Assembly (NCBI GenBank): GCA_022709405.1 | Contig: JAKLIV010000016.1 | Coordinates: forward strand, 1 to 37,767 | Direction of reading: 5' to 3' | Source: Spirochaetota bacterium | GTDB lineage: Bacteria > Spirochaetota > UBA4802 > UBA5550 | DNA: 37,767 nt | In this document: in pieces, positions 16,402 through 24,409 of the stretch | How positions within the stretch are numbered: the stretch's first letter is position 1 | How the letters are laid out: each line of letters starts with the position of its first letter | Program-made: the position numbers and the translations under genes | Notes under the pieces: model-generated | The model's input: the letters and a program-made list of their open reading frames with translations, nothing else | Database searches by the model: none | Told to the model about the DNA's origin: nothing

Positions 16402-16743
16402 ATGCTTAACTACACCGTCAGAGAGAACAACGGCGTCAAGATCATAGATCTTTCGGGAACCCTGACGGCGCAGGACGAGGAAACGTTCAAATCCCTGGTG
16501 CAGCGCATCACCGAAAAGGAAAGCGTCATCATCAACCTTGAAAACATAACGCTCGTCAGCTCCTCGGGGCTGTCCTCGCTTGTCGATGTTTCGTTTTTCG
16601 CGAAAGAGCACGGGACCAGGGTCATTTACGTGTGGCCGAGCGACGATCTCATCCGCCTCGCCGAGGACATGGACGTGTACGCGTTCCTTCTTTTCGCCGG
16701 AAGCATAGAGGAAGGGCAGACCAAGATAAAGTATTTCACCTGA
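16402..16743 (+). CDS. STAS-domain anti-sigma factor antagonist-like protein
   Basis: A 113-residue single STAS domain. The segment ITLVSSSGLSSLVDV matches the SpoIIAA/RsbV phosphorylation loop (usual core D-S-S-G-L), with Ser54/Ser55 as candidate phospho-sites and Ser instead of the leading Asp. Such proteins bind GHKL-type anti-sigma kinases and release partners when dephosphorylated. No kinase or PP2C phosphatase partner is next to it. It starts 18 bp after aroB and is probably the last gene of that unit. It ends 20 bp from the convergent ABC ATPase. Confidence 0.85.
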   Translation: MLNYTVRENNGVKIIDLSGTLTAQDEETFKSLVQRITEKESVIINLENITLVSSSGLSSLVDVSFFAKEHGTRVIYVWPSDDLIRLAEDMDVYAFLLFAGSIEEGQTKIKYFT

Positions 16744-16763
16744 CACCCGGCAAACGGCAAAGC

Positions 16764-17537
16764 TCAGTTCTCGGGAAAAAAGTGCACCTCGGGCCTGCCG
16801 TTGAAGATGTTTTTCGACATGACCGCATCGACTCCGAAGTATCTCCTGACCGTTTCTGCCGTGATTATCGACGGCTTGCCCTCCTCGACAATCCTTCCCT
16901 GATAAATTACCGCGATCCTGTCGGACATCTGAGACGCGAAGTTGATGTCGCTGGTGCAGAAAAGTATGGCCGCATGAGCGCGCGCAGATATTTTCGCCAG
17001 GGTCCTGTGCAGGAGCCGGAGTGAATTCAGGTCAAGGAACCTGCCGGGCTCGTCCAGGACGATCGTGCGGGGCTCCCGTGTGAACGCGTGGGCAAGCAGG
17101 GTTAGAACAAGGTCGTTTTTACAGAGTTCGCCGATTTTTTCGCTGCTGGATCGTTCAATGCCCAGGTCGGCGATATAGGTTCCCGCAATTTCACGGTCCA
17201 CATCGGTAAGCGGCGAGAGAGGGCTCCTGCCGCAGACCCTGGACAGGACAACAAAATTCTCGAGGGTGTCCTCGATATTGAGCGGCGAGGCTCCGTTGAA
17301 AAACGAAACCGAGCGCTCCTTTTCCCTTTTGTTCATTTTTTTGATGTCGCGCCGGTCGAGCAGCACCGAGCCCCGGTAGCTTTTCAGACGTCCGGCCGCG
17401 GCAAGCAGAAGAGAGCTCTTTCCTGAGCCTGCAGGCCCGATGATTCCCACGATCTCGCCGTCCGCGCATGAGATGCTCGCGTCATCGAGCACCGTTTTTC
17501 CGCCGAAAGAAAGAGTTATGTTTGAAATTTCAACCAT
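16764..17537 (-). CDS. FecE/BtuD-like ABC ATPase with degenerate signature and switch motifs
   Basis: A 257-residue protein whose order of motifs, and especially its C-terminus (ETVRRYFGVDAVMSKN, then FNGRPEVHFFP), matches iron-siderophore/haem/cobalamin importer ATPases. Walker A is intact (GPAGSGKSS, 34-42), as is Walker B with the catalytic Glu (TIVLDEP, 158-164). However, the LSGGE signature reads LCKND (138-142), the H-loop histidine is Ser196 in CTSDIN, and the Q-loop Gln appears to be Asn81. An ABC dimer normally needs the signature to close on ATP, so classical transport is doubtful. The frame is uninterrupted. It lies 36 bp downstream of the permease gene in the same operon. Confidence 0.85.
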   Translation of the reverse strand: MVEISNITLSFGGKTVLDDASISCADGEIVGIIGPAGSGKSSLLLAAAGRLKSYRGSVLLDRRDIKKMNKREKERSVSFFNGASPLNIEDTLENFVVLSRVCGRSPLSPLTDVDREIAGTYIADLGIERSSSEKIGELCKNDLVLTLLAHAFTREPRTIVLDEPGRFLDLNSLRLLHRTLAKISARAHAAILFCTSDINFASQMSDRIAVIYQGRIVEEGKPSIITAETVRRYFGVDAVMSKNIFNGRPEVHFFPEN

Positions 17538-17573
17538 CAGGACGCCCGCCAGAAAAATGATTTTCCCCCGGAT

Positions 17574-18461
17574 TCATCGATAAATCCTCCCGCAGTTTCT
17601 TCGGTGAAAAGCGAAAAGCGCCTGGGTCGCAACCAGCGATACCGCGACAGCCCCGGCAGGGCAGAGATTCCGGCTTACTGAAGAGAGTATCAGCGCGAAA
17701 AGAACCGCCGCCGCCGTTGATTCGGCGAAGGCATACCGGCTTCTCGATGAAGCCATCAGGTAGTACGCAACGCCTCCGAAAACGCCGACAAGCGCGTATG
17801 AAATTGAAAGTGCGAGGGCCTTCCCGGCGATAAGAACGGCTTTTACTCCGGCATATTCGGCATACGGGGGACGGTAGTATTCGCGTCCGTGGGAATAAAG
17901 GACGAGTGTGTCCCGGGCCCGATATACGAACACCGCCGCGGCGGCAAGCAGCGCGACCATGGCGGCAGGGAAAAAAGTCCCGGTTTCGTGCAGCGCCCAT
18001 CCGGTCAGCCAGGTCGTGATGTCGGCCCGCGCCGCGCCTGCGCGCTGCAGATAAATCATGCCTGCCGCTATGGCTGCCATGACCGAAAGCAGCGCTCCCA
18101 TGACGGGAAACTCTCTCCGGTTTGATCCGGTTATGAATGAATTTGCCGTTTCGGCGGCAATGATCGCGGCAAGGGAGGCGGCCCAGACGAATAATCCGCC
18201 GAGACCGGCGCCGGCGCCTATCGCGTAAACGGCGATAAACGCCACGGCGGCGTTTCCGTTTTGAACGAAGTCGGAGTGCGAGTACGGATCGCAGAAATTG
18301 AGGAAAGAATAAATCCAGCCGAAACCCGCGCCGGTCAGCGCCAGCGCCAGAGTTGATACAGCCATTCCGAGGCGGATGGATGCGACGGCGCACACGATGA
18401 CGAGCGATATTCCCAGAAAAAGGTTTCTCGGATTGGCATTTTGTGCGGGTGTTTCGGTCAA
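17574..18461 (-). CDS. Divergent FecCD-like membrane permease
   Basis: A 295-residue, very hydrophobic protein with about eight or nine transmembrane helices. The N-terminal part (LALTGAGFGWIYSF, then NFCDPYSHSDF and GNAAVAF) lines up with the FecCD motif L-A-L-x-G-x-x-x-Q ... NPLAxP ... G-A, but most invariant residues are changed. WLTGWAL recalls the family's WLxGS, and the C-terminus (LICP-like NLCPAGAVAVSLVATQALFAF) recalls its P-x-G-x-x-T-x-x-x-G-x-P. It is slightly short for the family. The start is TTG at 18461, overlapping the upstream gene's stop as TTGA. No substrate-binding protein gene is adjacent. Assignment is by weak similarity plus the FecE-like gene next to it. Confidence 0.7.
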   Translation of the reverse strand: MTETPAQNANPRNLFLGISLVIVCAVASIRLGMAVSTLALALTGAGFGWIYSFLNFCDPYSHSDFVQNGNAAVAFIAVYAIGAGAGLGGLFVWAASLAAIIAAETANSFITGSNRREFPVMGALLSVMAAIAAGMIYLQRAGAARADITTWLTGWALHETGTFFPAAMVALLAAAAVFVYRARDTLVLYSHGREYYRPPYAEYAGVKAVLIAGKALALSISYALVGVFGGVAYYLMASSRSRYAFAESTAAAVLFALILSSVSRNLCPAGAVAVSLVATQALFAFHRRNCGRIYR

Positions 18462-20089
18462 TGCGGGTGCGAACCTCCATCGGGATGGTCCGGGGCGGAG
18501 TTCTCGGCCGGGGAGTGAACCGGCTCTTCGGGTCGGGCAGCCTCTTCGGATTGTTGCCGTGATTCGGCTTCTCTGGCCCTTTTCTCCTTCTCAATCTGGG
18601 CCTCGCGCTCCTTCTGGCGCCTTGTCTCTTCCTGGCGCCGCGCTTCCTCCTGCTGCCTGCGTTCCTGTTCTAAATTCGCGATTATGCGCGAGAGATGTGA
18701 ATCGGACCGGGCCTCCCTCGCGAATTCATCGTTCGACATCGCGCGCTCGATTATTTCGCGCGCCCTGTCGTCCCTGCCGCTTCTCGCGTAGGCCTTGCAC
18801 AGGACGGCCTGGTCCTTCGGCGCGAGAGAAATTTTTTCGAAGTGATCGATGGCCGCATCATACCTGCCGAGCTGGTAGCTCGAATGAGCGGCCATGAGAC
18901 GCAGATCATGTGTGATGGCGCCCGCTCTGGCCTGTCCGATGAAGTCGAGAGCCTTCTGATATTCCTTTTTTTCATAATATCCCGCGACGAGTATGGGGAT
19001 TATTCTCGCGTACCTGGCTTCATCGCCGTCCGCCTTCGCCAGGGAGTATACCCTGTCGAAATAGGAAAGGTAGCGCCAGTCTTTCCGGTTGTAGTAGATG
19101 CTGCCGATCTGGAAAAGGATAGCGGCGTTGTCCGGTTTCAGCGACTCCGCTTTCACCAGTATCTTCAGGGCCTCGTCGAATTTTTCCTGTTTTATCATGA
19201 CGGCCGCCTCGAGAAGCAGCGGATCGAGCGACGACGGCCTTATCTTGCGGGCCCTTTCGAGGTCGAGCTCGGCGTCGACAAGATCGCCGAGGTTGTAATT
19301 GCAGTTCGCCTTTTTTATGAGGATGTGGTATTCGGTGTCGTTGTCGTTGAGCCCGAACTCGTCGGCTTTCGAGTAATACTCGAGTGCGGAGGAATAGTAT
19401 TTTTTTTCGTAATAAATGTCTCCCATGATGAGCTGGACTTCAGAATAGAACGGTATGCGCTCCGCGATGTCGGAGAAATAACCGGATGCGTTGCCGATAT
19501 CGCCTTTTTTATAGTAGGCAAGGCCTATCTCGAATTTAGGCGCCAGAAACGAGCTGTCGCTCCTCAGCGCCTCCCTGAACAGTTCCTGCGCCCTTTCATG
19601 GTCTCCCCTCTCTTTCGCGTCCATTCCCTCTTTGTATTTTGCGATCGCTTCGTTGTCGTCGGTCCAGAGGTACTTGTTGATGATTCCTTCCATTTTCGTG
19701 CGGGCGCCTTCATCCCTCAGCGCATGCCACATTTCCTTGCAGGCGACCATGAGCGCTGCATAGTCCCCCCTCTGTTCGGTCAGGATGATCACGTTCCAGT
19801 AGGCGTTTCGCTTGTATTTTCTGGTGGTCGAGGGAACGGCGATCGCCTTTCTGAAATGGTCCTCGGCCGCCGGATAGTTTTCCTGCATTTTCTCGATTTC
19901 ACCGAGGAAATAATACGAATCCCCGTGGTCGCCTTTTTCGACCTGCTTGAGGAACATCTCCCTGGCCTTGTCGTATTTTTTGTATATGTAGTATTTTTTG
20001 CCTTCGTCGAAGTACCCGGCATTTGCGGCATAAGGCCCGATCAACGAGATAATGAGGAGAAATAAAAGGAATAAGGACGGTTTTTTCAT
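18458..20089 (-). CDS. Secreted TPR-repeat protein with charged C-terminal helix and His-containing tail
   Basis: A 543-residue protein. A signal peptide (1-24, cleavage after A-N-A) predicts export. From about 25 to 445 come eleven or so TPR-like helix pairs, for example DSYYFLGEIEKMQENYPAAEDHF, APKFEIGLAYYKKGDIGNAS and NAAILFQIGSIYYNRKDW. Residues about 455-520 are a highly charged Glu/Arg/Gln helix, probably a coiled coil, and the protein ends in a Pro/His/Asp tail (HPDGGSHPH). It probably acts as a periplasmic scaffold. It is the first gene of an operon with the degenerate permease/ATPase pair, occupying the place where a binding protein would be expected. A good promoter lies just upstream. 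Confidence 0.85.
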   Translation of the reverse strand: MKKPSLFLLFLLIISLIGPYAANAGYFDEGKKYYIYKKYDKAREMFLKQVEKGDHGDSYYFLGEIEKMQENYPAAEDHFRKAIAVPSTTRKYKRNAYWNVIILTEQRGDYAALMVACKEMWHALRDEGARTKMEGIINKYLWTDDNEAIAKYKEGMDAKERGDHERAQELFREALRSDSSFLAPKFEIGLAYYKKGDIGNASGYFSDIAERIPFYSEVQLIMGDIYYEKKYYSSALEYYSKADEFGLNDNDTEYHILIKKANCNYNLGDLVDAELDLERARKIRPSSLDPLLLEAAVMIKQEKFDEALKILVKAESLKPDNAAILFQIGSIYYNRKDWRYLSYFDRVYSLAKADGDEARYARIIPILVAGYYEKKEYQKALDFIGQARAGAITHDLRLMAAHSSYQLGRYDAAIDHFEKISLAPKDQAVLCKAYARSGRDDRAREIIERAMSNDEFAREARSDSHLSRIIANLEQERRQQEEARRQEETRRQKEREAQIEKEKRAREAESRQQSEEAARPEEPVHSPAENSAPDHPDGGSHPH

Positions 20090-20119
20090 TGTTTTAGCGC
20101 ACAGGTAAAAGATTAAGTA

Positions 20120-20148
20120 GTTACAGCCCCGTCGGCGCTTTTTGTCAA
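20120..20148 (-). promoter_or_regulatory. sigma70-type promoter for the TPR-permease-ATPase operon
   Basis: On the minus strand, TTGACA (20148-20143), 17 bp, then TGTAAC (20125-20120), with an AT-rich stretch upstream. The start is predicted near 20113, giving a leader of about 24 bases. It is back to back with the murJ promoter. Confidence 0.65.
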
Positions 20149-20169
20149 GATAATTTGGATTATTTATGT

Positions 20170-20198
20170 TTGACTCGCCGGTCTTCGTCGGCCATACT
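20170..20198 (+). promoter_or_regulatory. possible promoter for murJ
   Basis: TTGACT (20170-20175), 17 bp, CATACT (20193-20198). The predicted start near 20205 leaves only about 10 bases before the GTG, just enough for the GGAGGAG ribosome site at 20207-20213. Confidence 0.5.
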
Positions 20199-20215
20199 GT
20201 TGCGCCGGAGGAGCC

Positions 20216-21808
20216 GTGTCTTCAATAATGAAATCGACCCTTATCGTGGCGCTGTCGACCATGACGAGCAGGATTCTCGGATTCGTCAGGGAGGCTCTTT
20301 TTGCGGCTTTTTTCGGCGCCACGGGGATCACCGACGCCTTTTTCATCGCGTTCAGGATCCCGAACCTTTTCAGGAGACTGGTGACCGAAGGGGCTCTTTC
20401 GGTTTCTTTCATCCCTGTCTACACCGAAACAAGGATCAAGCGCGGAGAGGGCGAGGCCCTTGAACTCGCGCAGAAGACATTCACTCTCCTTTTATCGGCA
20501 ACCGCAGCCATCGTTCTCGCAGGAGTCGTTTTTTCCCCGGAAATCGCGGGGCTGATGGGCTGGGGGATCGACGATCCGTTTGTCCTTGGAACCGCGGCTC
20601 GCCTGAACCGGATGCTGTTCCCTTTTCTTCTCTCCGCGGTGTTTGTCGCATTCTCGATGGGGGTGCTCAATTCGCACGGATTTTTTTTCGCGCCGTCGTT
20701 CGCGACGGTGCTGCTCAACGCGGGCATCATCTCAGGCATACTCGTCTCGGTGAGTTTCATGGCCGAACCGATCTACGGCGTGGCCGCAGGGCTGCTCGGC
20801 GGGGCGGTGCTCCAGTGCCTGATCCAGGTCCCCTATCTCGCGAAGTCGGGCTTCAGAATGAAGTTCTCCCCCGACACCGCCCACCCGGGGGTGAGAAAGA
20901 TATTTTCGCTGGCGCTTCCCTCCCTCCTGGGAATCGCGGTCTACCAGGTGAACATTCTCGTCAGCACCGTCATGGCTTCCAGGCTCACCCGGGGCAGCAT
21001 ATCTTACCTGTATTACTCCGACAGGCTCACGGAGCTGGTGCTCGGGGTGTTCATAATGTCGATCGGAAATGTAATCCTTCCCGAGATGTCGAGGCTGTCC
21101 GCATCGAGCGAGATCGGCAGGATCAGGTCGCTGTATGCTTCGTCGATACGCGCCTCCCTGTTCCTTGCGGTTCCCGCCATGGCCGCCCTGGCGGCGGTCG
21201 GATACCCGGTGATTTCGGTTCTGTTCATGAGGGGGAGCTTCGGTCCGGAAGATGCGCGAATGACATACCGCGCACTGGTTTTTTCGTGCCTGGGACTCGC
21301 GCCGATAGCGGTGCTCAGGATCGCCGCCCCAACTTTCTATTCGCTCAGCGACACGCGCAGTCCCGCCATCGCGGCCGCCGTCTCCTTTATCGTGAATATT
21401 GCGGCCGGCTGGCTTCTTATGGGGTCCTCGCTGAAACACGGCGGTCTTGCCCTCGCCAACTCGATTTCCGTAACGGTTCAGATGGTCCTTCTTCAGCTGT
21501 GGCTCAGGAAAAAAATCGGCGCGATCGGGGCCAGGGATATTCTTCTCCCCCTTGCGAAGTATGCCGCGGCGGCGGCGCTCATGGCGTGCTCGACAGCGCT
21601 GATCGCGTCGTTTTTCGACTGGACCTCGGGCTCTTTCGGTTCAAGGGCGCTGGGGCTTTTCCTGATCGTTTCGGCGGGAATGCTCGTGTATTTTCTGGCC
21701 TGTCTGGCCATGGGAACAGGGGAGGTGGATTATCTGCTCGGAAAACTGAAAAAAAAATGGAGGATTGACCGGGGCGGGGACTTGACCGGGCGTGGGAAAC
21801 GGCTATAA
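20216..21808 (+). CDS. murJ: MurJ (MviN) lipid II flippase
   Basis: A 530-residue polytopic protein with about fourteen transmembrane helices, of the MOP superfamily. The family signature is at the N-terminus: TMTSRILGFVREALFAAFFGATGITDAFF, then FRIPNLFRRLVTEGALSVSFIPVY, which includes the central-cavity arginines. It moves lipid II across the inner membrane for peptidoglycan synthesis. The start codon is GTG with GGAGGAG immediately upstream; an ATG four codons later is possible. It is divergent from the TPR operon and followed after 46 bp by a cheW gene on the same strand, which is functionally unrelated but probably cotranscribed. Confidence 0.95.
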   Translation: MSSIMKSTLIVALSTMTSRILGFVREALFAAFFGATGITDAFFIAFRIPNLFRRLVTEGALSVSFIPVYTETRIKRGEGEALELAQKTFTLLLSATAAIVLAGVVFSPEIAGLMGWGIDDPFVLGTAARLNRMLFPFLLSAVFVAFSMGVLNSHGFFFAPSFATVLLNAGIISGILVSVSFMAEPIYGVAAGLLGGAVLQCLIQVPYLAKSGFRMKFSPDTAHPGVRKIFSLALPSLLGIAVYQVNILVSTVMASRLTRGSISYLYYSDRLTELVLGVFIMSIGNVILPEMSRLSASSEIGRIRSLYASSIRASLFLAVPAMAALAAVGYPVISVLFMRGSFGPEDARMTYRALVFSCLGLAPIAVLRIAAPTFYSLSDTRSPAIAAAVSFIVNIAAGWLLMGSSLKHGGLALANSISVTVQMVLLQLWLRKKIGAIGARDILLPLAKYAAAAALMACSTALIASFFDWTSGSFGSRALGLFLIVSAGMLVYFLACLAMGTGEVDYLLGKLKKKWRIDRGGDLTGRGKRL

Positions 21809-21854
21809 TGGAGCATGAGCAGCGAAACCGCTTCAAAATGCGTCGAGGATTAGC

Positions 21855-22355
21855 ATGAAAAATGAAAAAATCGTTCCGCAGACGCAGCTTGATGAGCAGT
21901 CCGCCGAAGAAACCGAACAGTTCGTGACCTTCATGATCGGTAACGAACGGTACGGAGTGGATATCCTCAAGGTGCGCGACATCATCGATATGGTCGAAAT
22001 CACCCAGGTGCCGCGCAGCCCGGCCTGCCTGAAAGGAGTCATCAATCTCAGGGGCAAGATCGTTCCCGTCGTCGATCTTCGCCTGAAGTTCCGCATGCCC
22101 GAGATTCCCTATACCGGCGTAACCGTGATCATCGTGGTGGAGGTGAGATCGAAATTGATCGGGATGATCGTCGATTCGGTCTCGGATGTCGTCGATGTGG
22201 CGGTTTCAACAATCGATCACGGCAGCTACTTCAGAACCGGCATACGCGACGAATTCGTGAGCGGTGTCGGCAAGCACGACGAAGGCCTGATCATCATACT
22301 TGATGTCGAAAAGATACTGCAACCGGAAGACCGGTGCTCCCAGGAAAAGAGCTGA
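21855..22355 (+). CDS. cheW: Second CheW-family coupling protein
   Basis: A 166-residue single CheW domain with a short Glu/Gln-rich leader. Visible features are QFVTFMIGNERYGVDILKVRDII, VEITQVPRSPACLKGVINLRG, KIVPVVDLRLKF, and a late LIGMIVDSVSDVVDV. It is clearly a paralogue of the product of 1044-1586 but not a recent duplicate, since the sequences differ along most of the length. It may couple different receptors to the same CheA. It lies downstream of murJ on the same strand and ends 16 bp from the convergent HAD gene. Confidence 0.93.
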   Translation: MKNEKIVPQTQLDEQSAEETEQFVTFMIGNERYGVDILKVRDIIDMVEITQVPRSPACLKGVINLRGKIVPVVDLRLKFRMPEIPYTGVTVIIVVEVRSKLIGMIVDSVSDVVDVAVSTIDHGSYFRTGIRDEFVSGVGKHDEGLIIILDVEKILQPEDRCSQEKS

Positions 22356-22371
22356 AACCCCCATCATCCGG

Positions 22372-23070
22372 TCAGCGTATGCCCGCTCCATTCAGAACCG
22401 CGTCCATGACCCTGTCGATGTCGGAAAGATCGTCAAAAAAATGGTCCGGGTTTTCCGAGATAAGCGATTCCCTCGGCGTCCATCCCGTGCCTACCGATAT
22501 CGAAACCGCGCCCGAGGCCCTGGCGCATGTGATGTCGTGCACGGTGTCCCCGATGATGACCATGTCCTCGAATGGAATGTCGAGATCGAATCGTTCGAGC
22601 AGTATCTTTTTTGCGACCGGCGGCAGCCCGTTCCTGTGCTGCGCGTCGTCCCCGTAGGCGCCGAATTTGAAATATCTGTCCAGGCCGAATCTTTGCAGCT
22701 TGATGTGCGCGCTCTCGGTGAAGTTACCGGTGAGGAGCCCGGTTATCGCGCCGGGGCATCCGCTGAGCCTCTCCAGCAGCGGCTGGATTCCCGGGAGCAC
22801 CACCGAGTCATGGGTGTACATGTATTTACCCAGATAATGAAAATACCTCTGCTTGAGCTTTTCTACCGTGTCCCTGTCGGCCTCGCTGCCGAATCCCCAT
22901 ATTCCGAGCGACTCCCTGAGGATGACCGGGTCGGTCTTCCCCTGGAAGTCGACCCTTTTCATTTCGCCGATGGTCCCCAGCGTGTCGAGGGCCGCGTCGA
23001 TGAGCGCGTTCTTTCCTGCGCCATGGCAGTTGAGTATGGTTCCGTCGATATCGAACAGTACAGCTTTGAT
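22372..23070 (-). CDS. HAD-superfamily phosphatase (phosphoglycolate phosphatase-like), probable ATC start
   Basis: A 232-residue HAD hydrolase. Motif I is KAVLFDIDGTIL with the nucleophile and acid Asp7 and Asp9, motif II is the Thr in GLLTGNF, and motif IV is VIIGDTVHDITCA. The cap is helical (subclass I), as in Gph or PpaX. The start is unusual: a perfect AAAGGAGG at about 23077-23084 is followed after 6 bases by ATC (23070-23068), giving MKAVLFDIDGT. No ATG, GTG or TTG occurs in frame between there and 23163. If 23163 (ATG) is used instead, the protein gains 31 residues that are Arg/Ser-rich and overlap the end of the diguanylate cyclase gene. CTG at 23076 abuts the ribosome site. Confidence 0.85.
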   Translation of the reverse strand: MKAVLFDIDGTILNCHGAGKNALIDAALDTLGTIGEMKRVDFQGKTDPVILRESLGIWGFGSEADRDTVEKLKQRYFHYLGKYMYTHDSVVLPGIQPLLERLSGCPGAITGLLTGNFTESAHIKLQRFGLDRYFKFGAYGDDAQHRNGLPPVAKKILLERFDLDIPFEDMVIIGDTVHDITCARASGAVSISVGTGWTPRESLISENPDHFFDDLSDIDRVMDAVLNGAGIR

Positions 23071-23083
23071 ATGCAGCCTCCTT

Positions 23084-24178
23084 TCATCCGGTCTCGACCC
23101 GGTTTCTTCCCCCGTTTTTTGCGCGGTAGAGCGCCTGGTCCGCCCGCTTGATGAGCGCCTCACCGTCGTTATCGCGCCCCTGCTGCATTACCGCCACCCC
23201 GAAACTCATCGTGACCCCGATATACCCTTCGCAGGTCTGAATCGGCGTGTCATTCAGCATTGACCGGATTCGTTCGGCGACCCTGATCGCAGCATTCATC
23301 TGACAACCCGGAAGGACCATGATGAATTCCTCTCCGCCGAAGCGCCCCAGGGCGTCCCCCTCGCGAAGAGACTCGCCAAGCATCCTGGTCACCCCCTTGA
23401 GCACGTCGTCCCCGGCAAGATGCCCGTAAGTGTCGTTGATGCGTTTGAAATGGTCGATGTCTCCCATGATGGCTGCGACATGATTGTTCTGCGACCTGGC
23501 GATGCTCGATACGAGCACCTTGACGATAGCGTTTCGGTTCAGGACTCCAGTCAGCAGGTCGTGCTCGGCCTGGTATCTCAGCTTCTGTTCGGATACGTCC
23601 ACGATATAGGTGAAATAATACAGGCCGTAGCCGAGCGCCAGGCTGTTGGCAAGGATGTTGCCGGAATTCCAGAATACGAGCTGCTCTGGGGTCAGCTCGG
23701 TTATCGGCGGATGATAGAGCCCGTAGCAGGTCAGGCCGATGGCGGCCGCGGTCAGGAGCGCGGCGAATGATATTTTACTCGTAATCTTCCAGGGAGTGAA
23801 AAAGACCAGGCCCAGAAGCGTCAGAAAGAACATGGGCAGCGACGAGGTCACTCCGAAAATGACGATGCCCAGGATCGTATGCGCGCCGATGGTGCAGATA
23901 AAGAGCAGTATCGAAGCGTTCACCAGCCCGTTTCTGATCATTATAAAGCAGAGCGCGTCGGAGATTGCGCATGCAATGCCGCTCCGAAACGGGGTCCTGT
24001 TGTCAAGCATGGTATAAATCGGGAAAAGGAAAATCAGGTGGCCCATAAAAGCGAAGATGTACATGTAGCTGAGAAAAAGATAATAACGATAAAATTCCTT
24101 TTGTAACGACTTCGGCGTTTTCTGAAGCCATTCTTTCAGTTTGAAATTACCCGATGTATTGACGATGGCGGACATCAT
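23084..24178 (-). CDS. Membrane-bound diguanylate cyclase (GGDEF)
   Basis: A 364-residue protein. Residues about 30-195 form six transmembrane helices with no recognisable sensor family, followed by a short helix (VDVSEQKLRYQAEHD) leading into the GGDEF domain (about 205-362). The active-site loop is GGEEF at 281-285, and the inhibitory I-site RxxD is REGD at 272-275, so the enzyme should make c-di-GMP and be limited by its product. DLLTGVLNRNAI is the typical domain start. The HAD gene follows immediately, with its ribosome site right after this stop. No EAL or PilZ gene is nearby. Confidence 0.94.
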   Translation of the reverse strand: MMSAIVNTSGNFKLKEWLQKTPKSLQKEFYRYYLFLSYMYIFAFMGHLIFLFPIYTMLDNRTPFRSGIACAISDALCFIMIRNGLVNASILLFICTIGAHTILGIVIFGVTSSLPMFFLTLLGLVFFTPWKITSKISFAALLTAAAIGLTCYGLYHPPITELTPEQLVFWNSGNILANSLALGYGLYYFTYIVDVSEQKLRYQAEHDLLTGVLNRNAIVKVLVSSIARSQNNHVAAIMGDIDHFKRINDTYGHLAGDDVLKGVTRMLGESLREGDALGRFGGEEFIMVLPGCQMNAAIRVAERIRSMLNDTPIQTCEGYIGVTMSFGVAVMQQGRDNDGEALIKRADQALYRAKNGGRNRVETG

Positions 24179-24370
24179 TTTCAGAGTCGATCCCCCGTTA
24201 CAGGCGATTGTCGCTGGCCGATGCCTTTCCCGGCCCGGCCAAACGGTAATACCTTATTGACTGCCGCGATTTATGTAAACACTTTTCTGTGACAGGGGCG
24301 GAAATGATGGTCATGAGGCGCTGAAATATTACCGGTTCAGAATCTATCGCTAAAGATTTTCAAGGCAACA

Positions 24371-24379
24371 TGTGATAAT
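24371..24379 (+). promoter_or_regulatory. possible extended -10 promoter upstream of the GH18 gene
   Basis: TGTGATAAT at 24371-24379 has the TG-N-GATAAT form of an extended -10; no good -35 is seen. The 230-bp gap between the divergent diguanylate cyclase and GH18 genes otherwise holds nothing I recognise. Confidence 0.35.
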
Positions 24380-24409
24380 AGTAACAGATAATTTTCATGG
24401 AGCCGCGTG

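Noticed and set aside
16764-18461. Calling the permease/ATPase pair pseudogenes
   Set aside because: Both frames are intact at near-normal length with coupled starts and a promoter; loss of motifs alone is not enough to call them broken.
17530-18594. 354-codon minus-strand frame overlapping the permease
   Set aside because: Arg/Pro-rich frame-shifted reading of the permease; the 295-residue frame has transmembrane helices and a coupled start.
18842-20065. 407-codon open frame antisense to the TPR gene
   Set aside because: Phe/Val/Arg-rich translation with no motif; the opposite strand has a signal peptide and regular TPRs.
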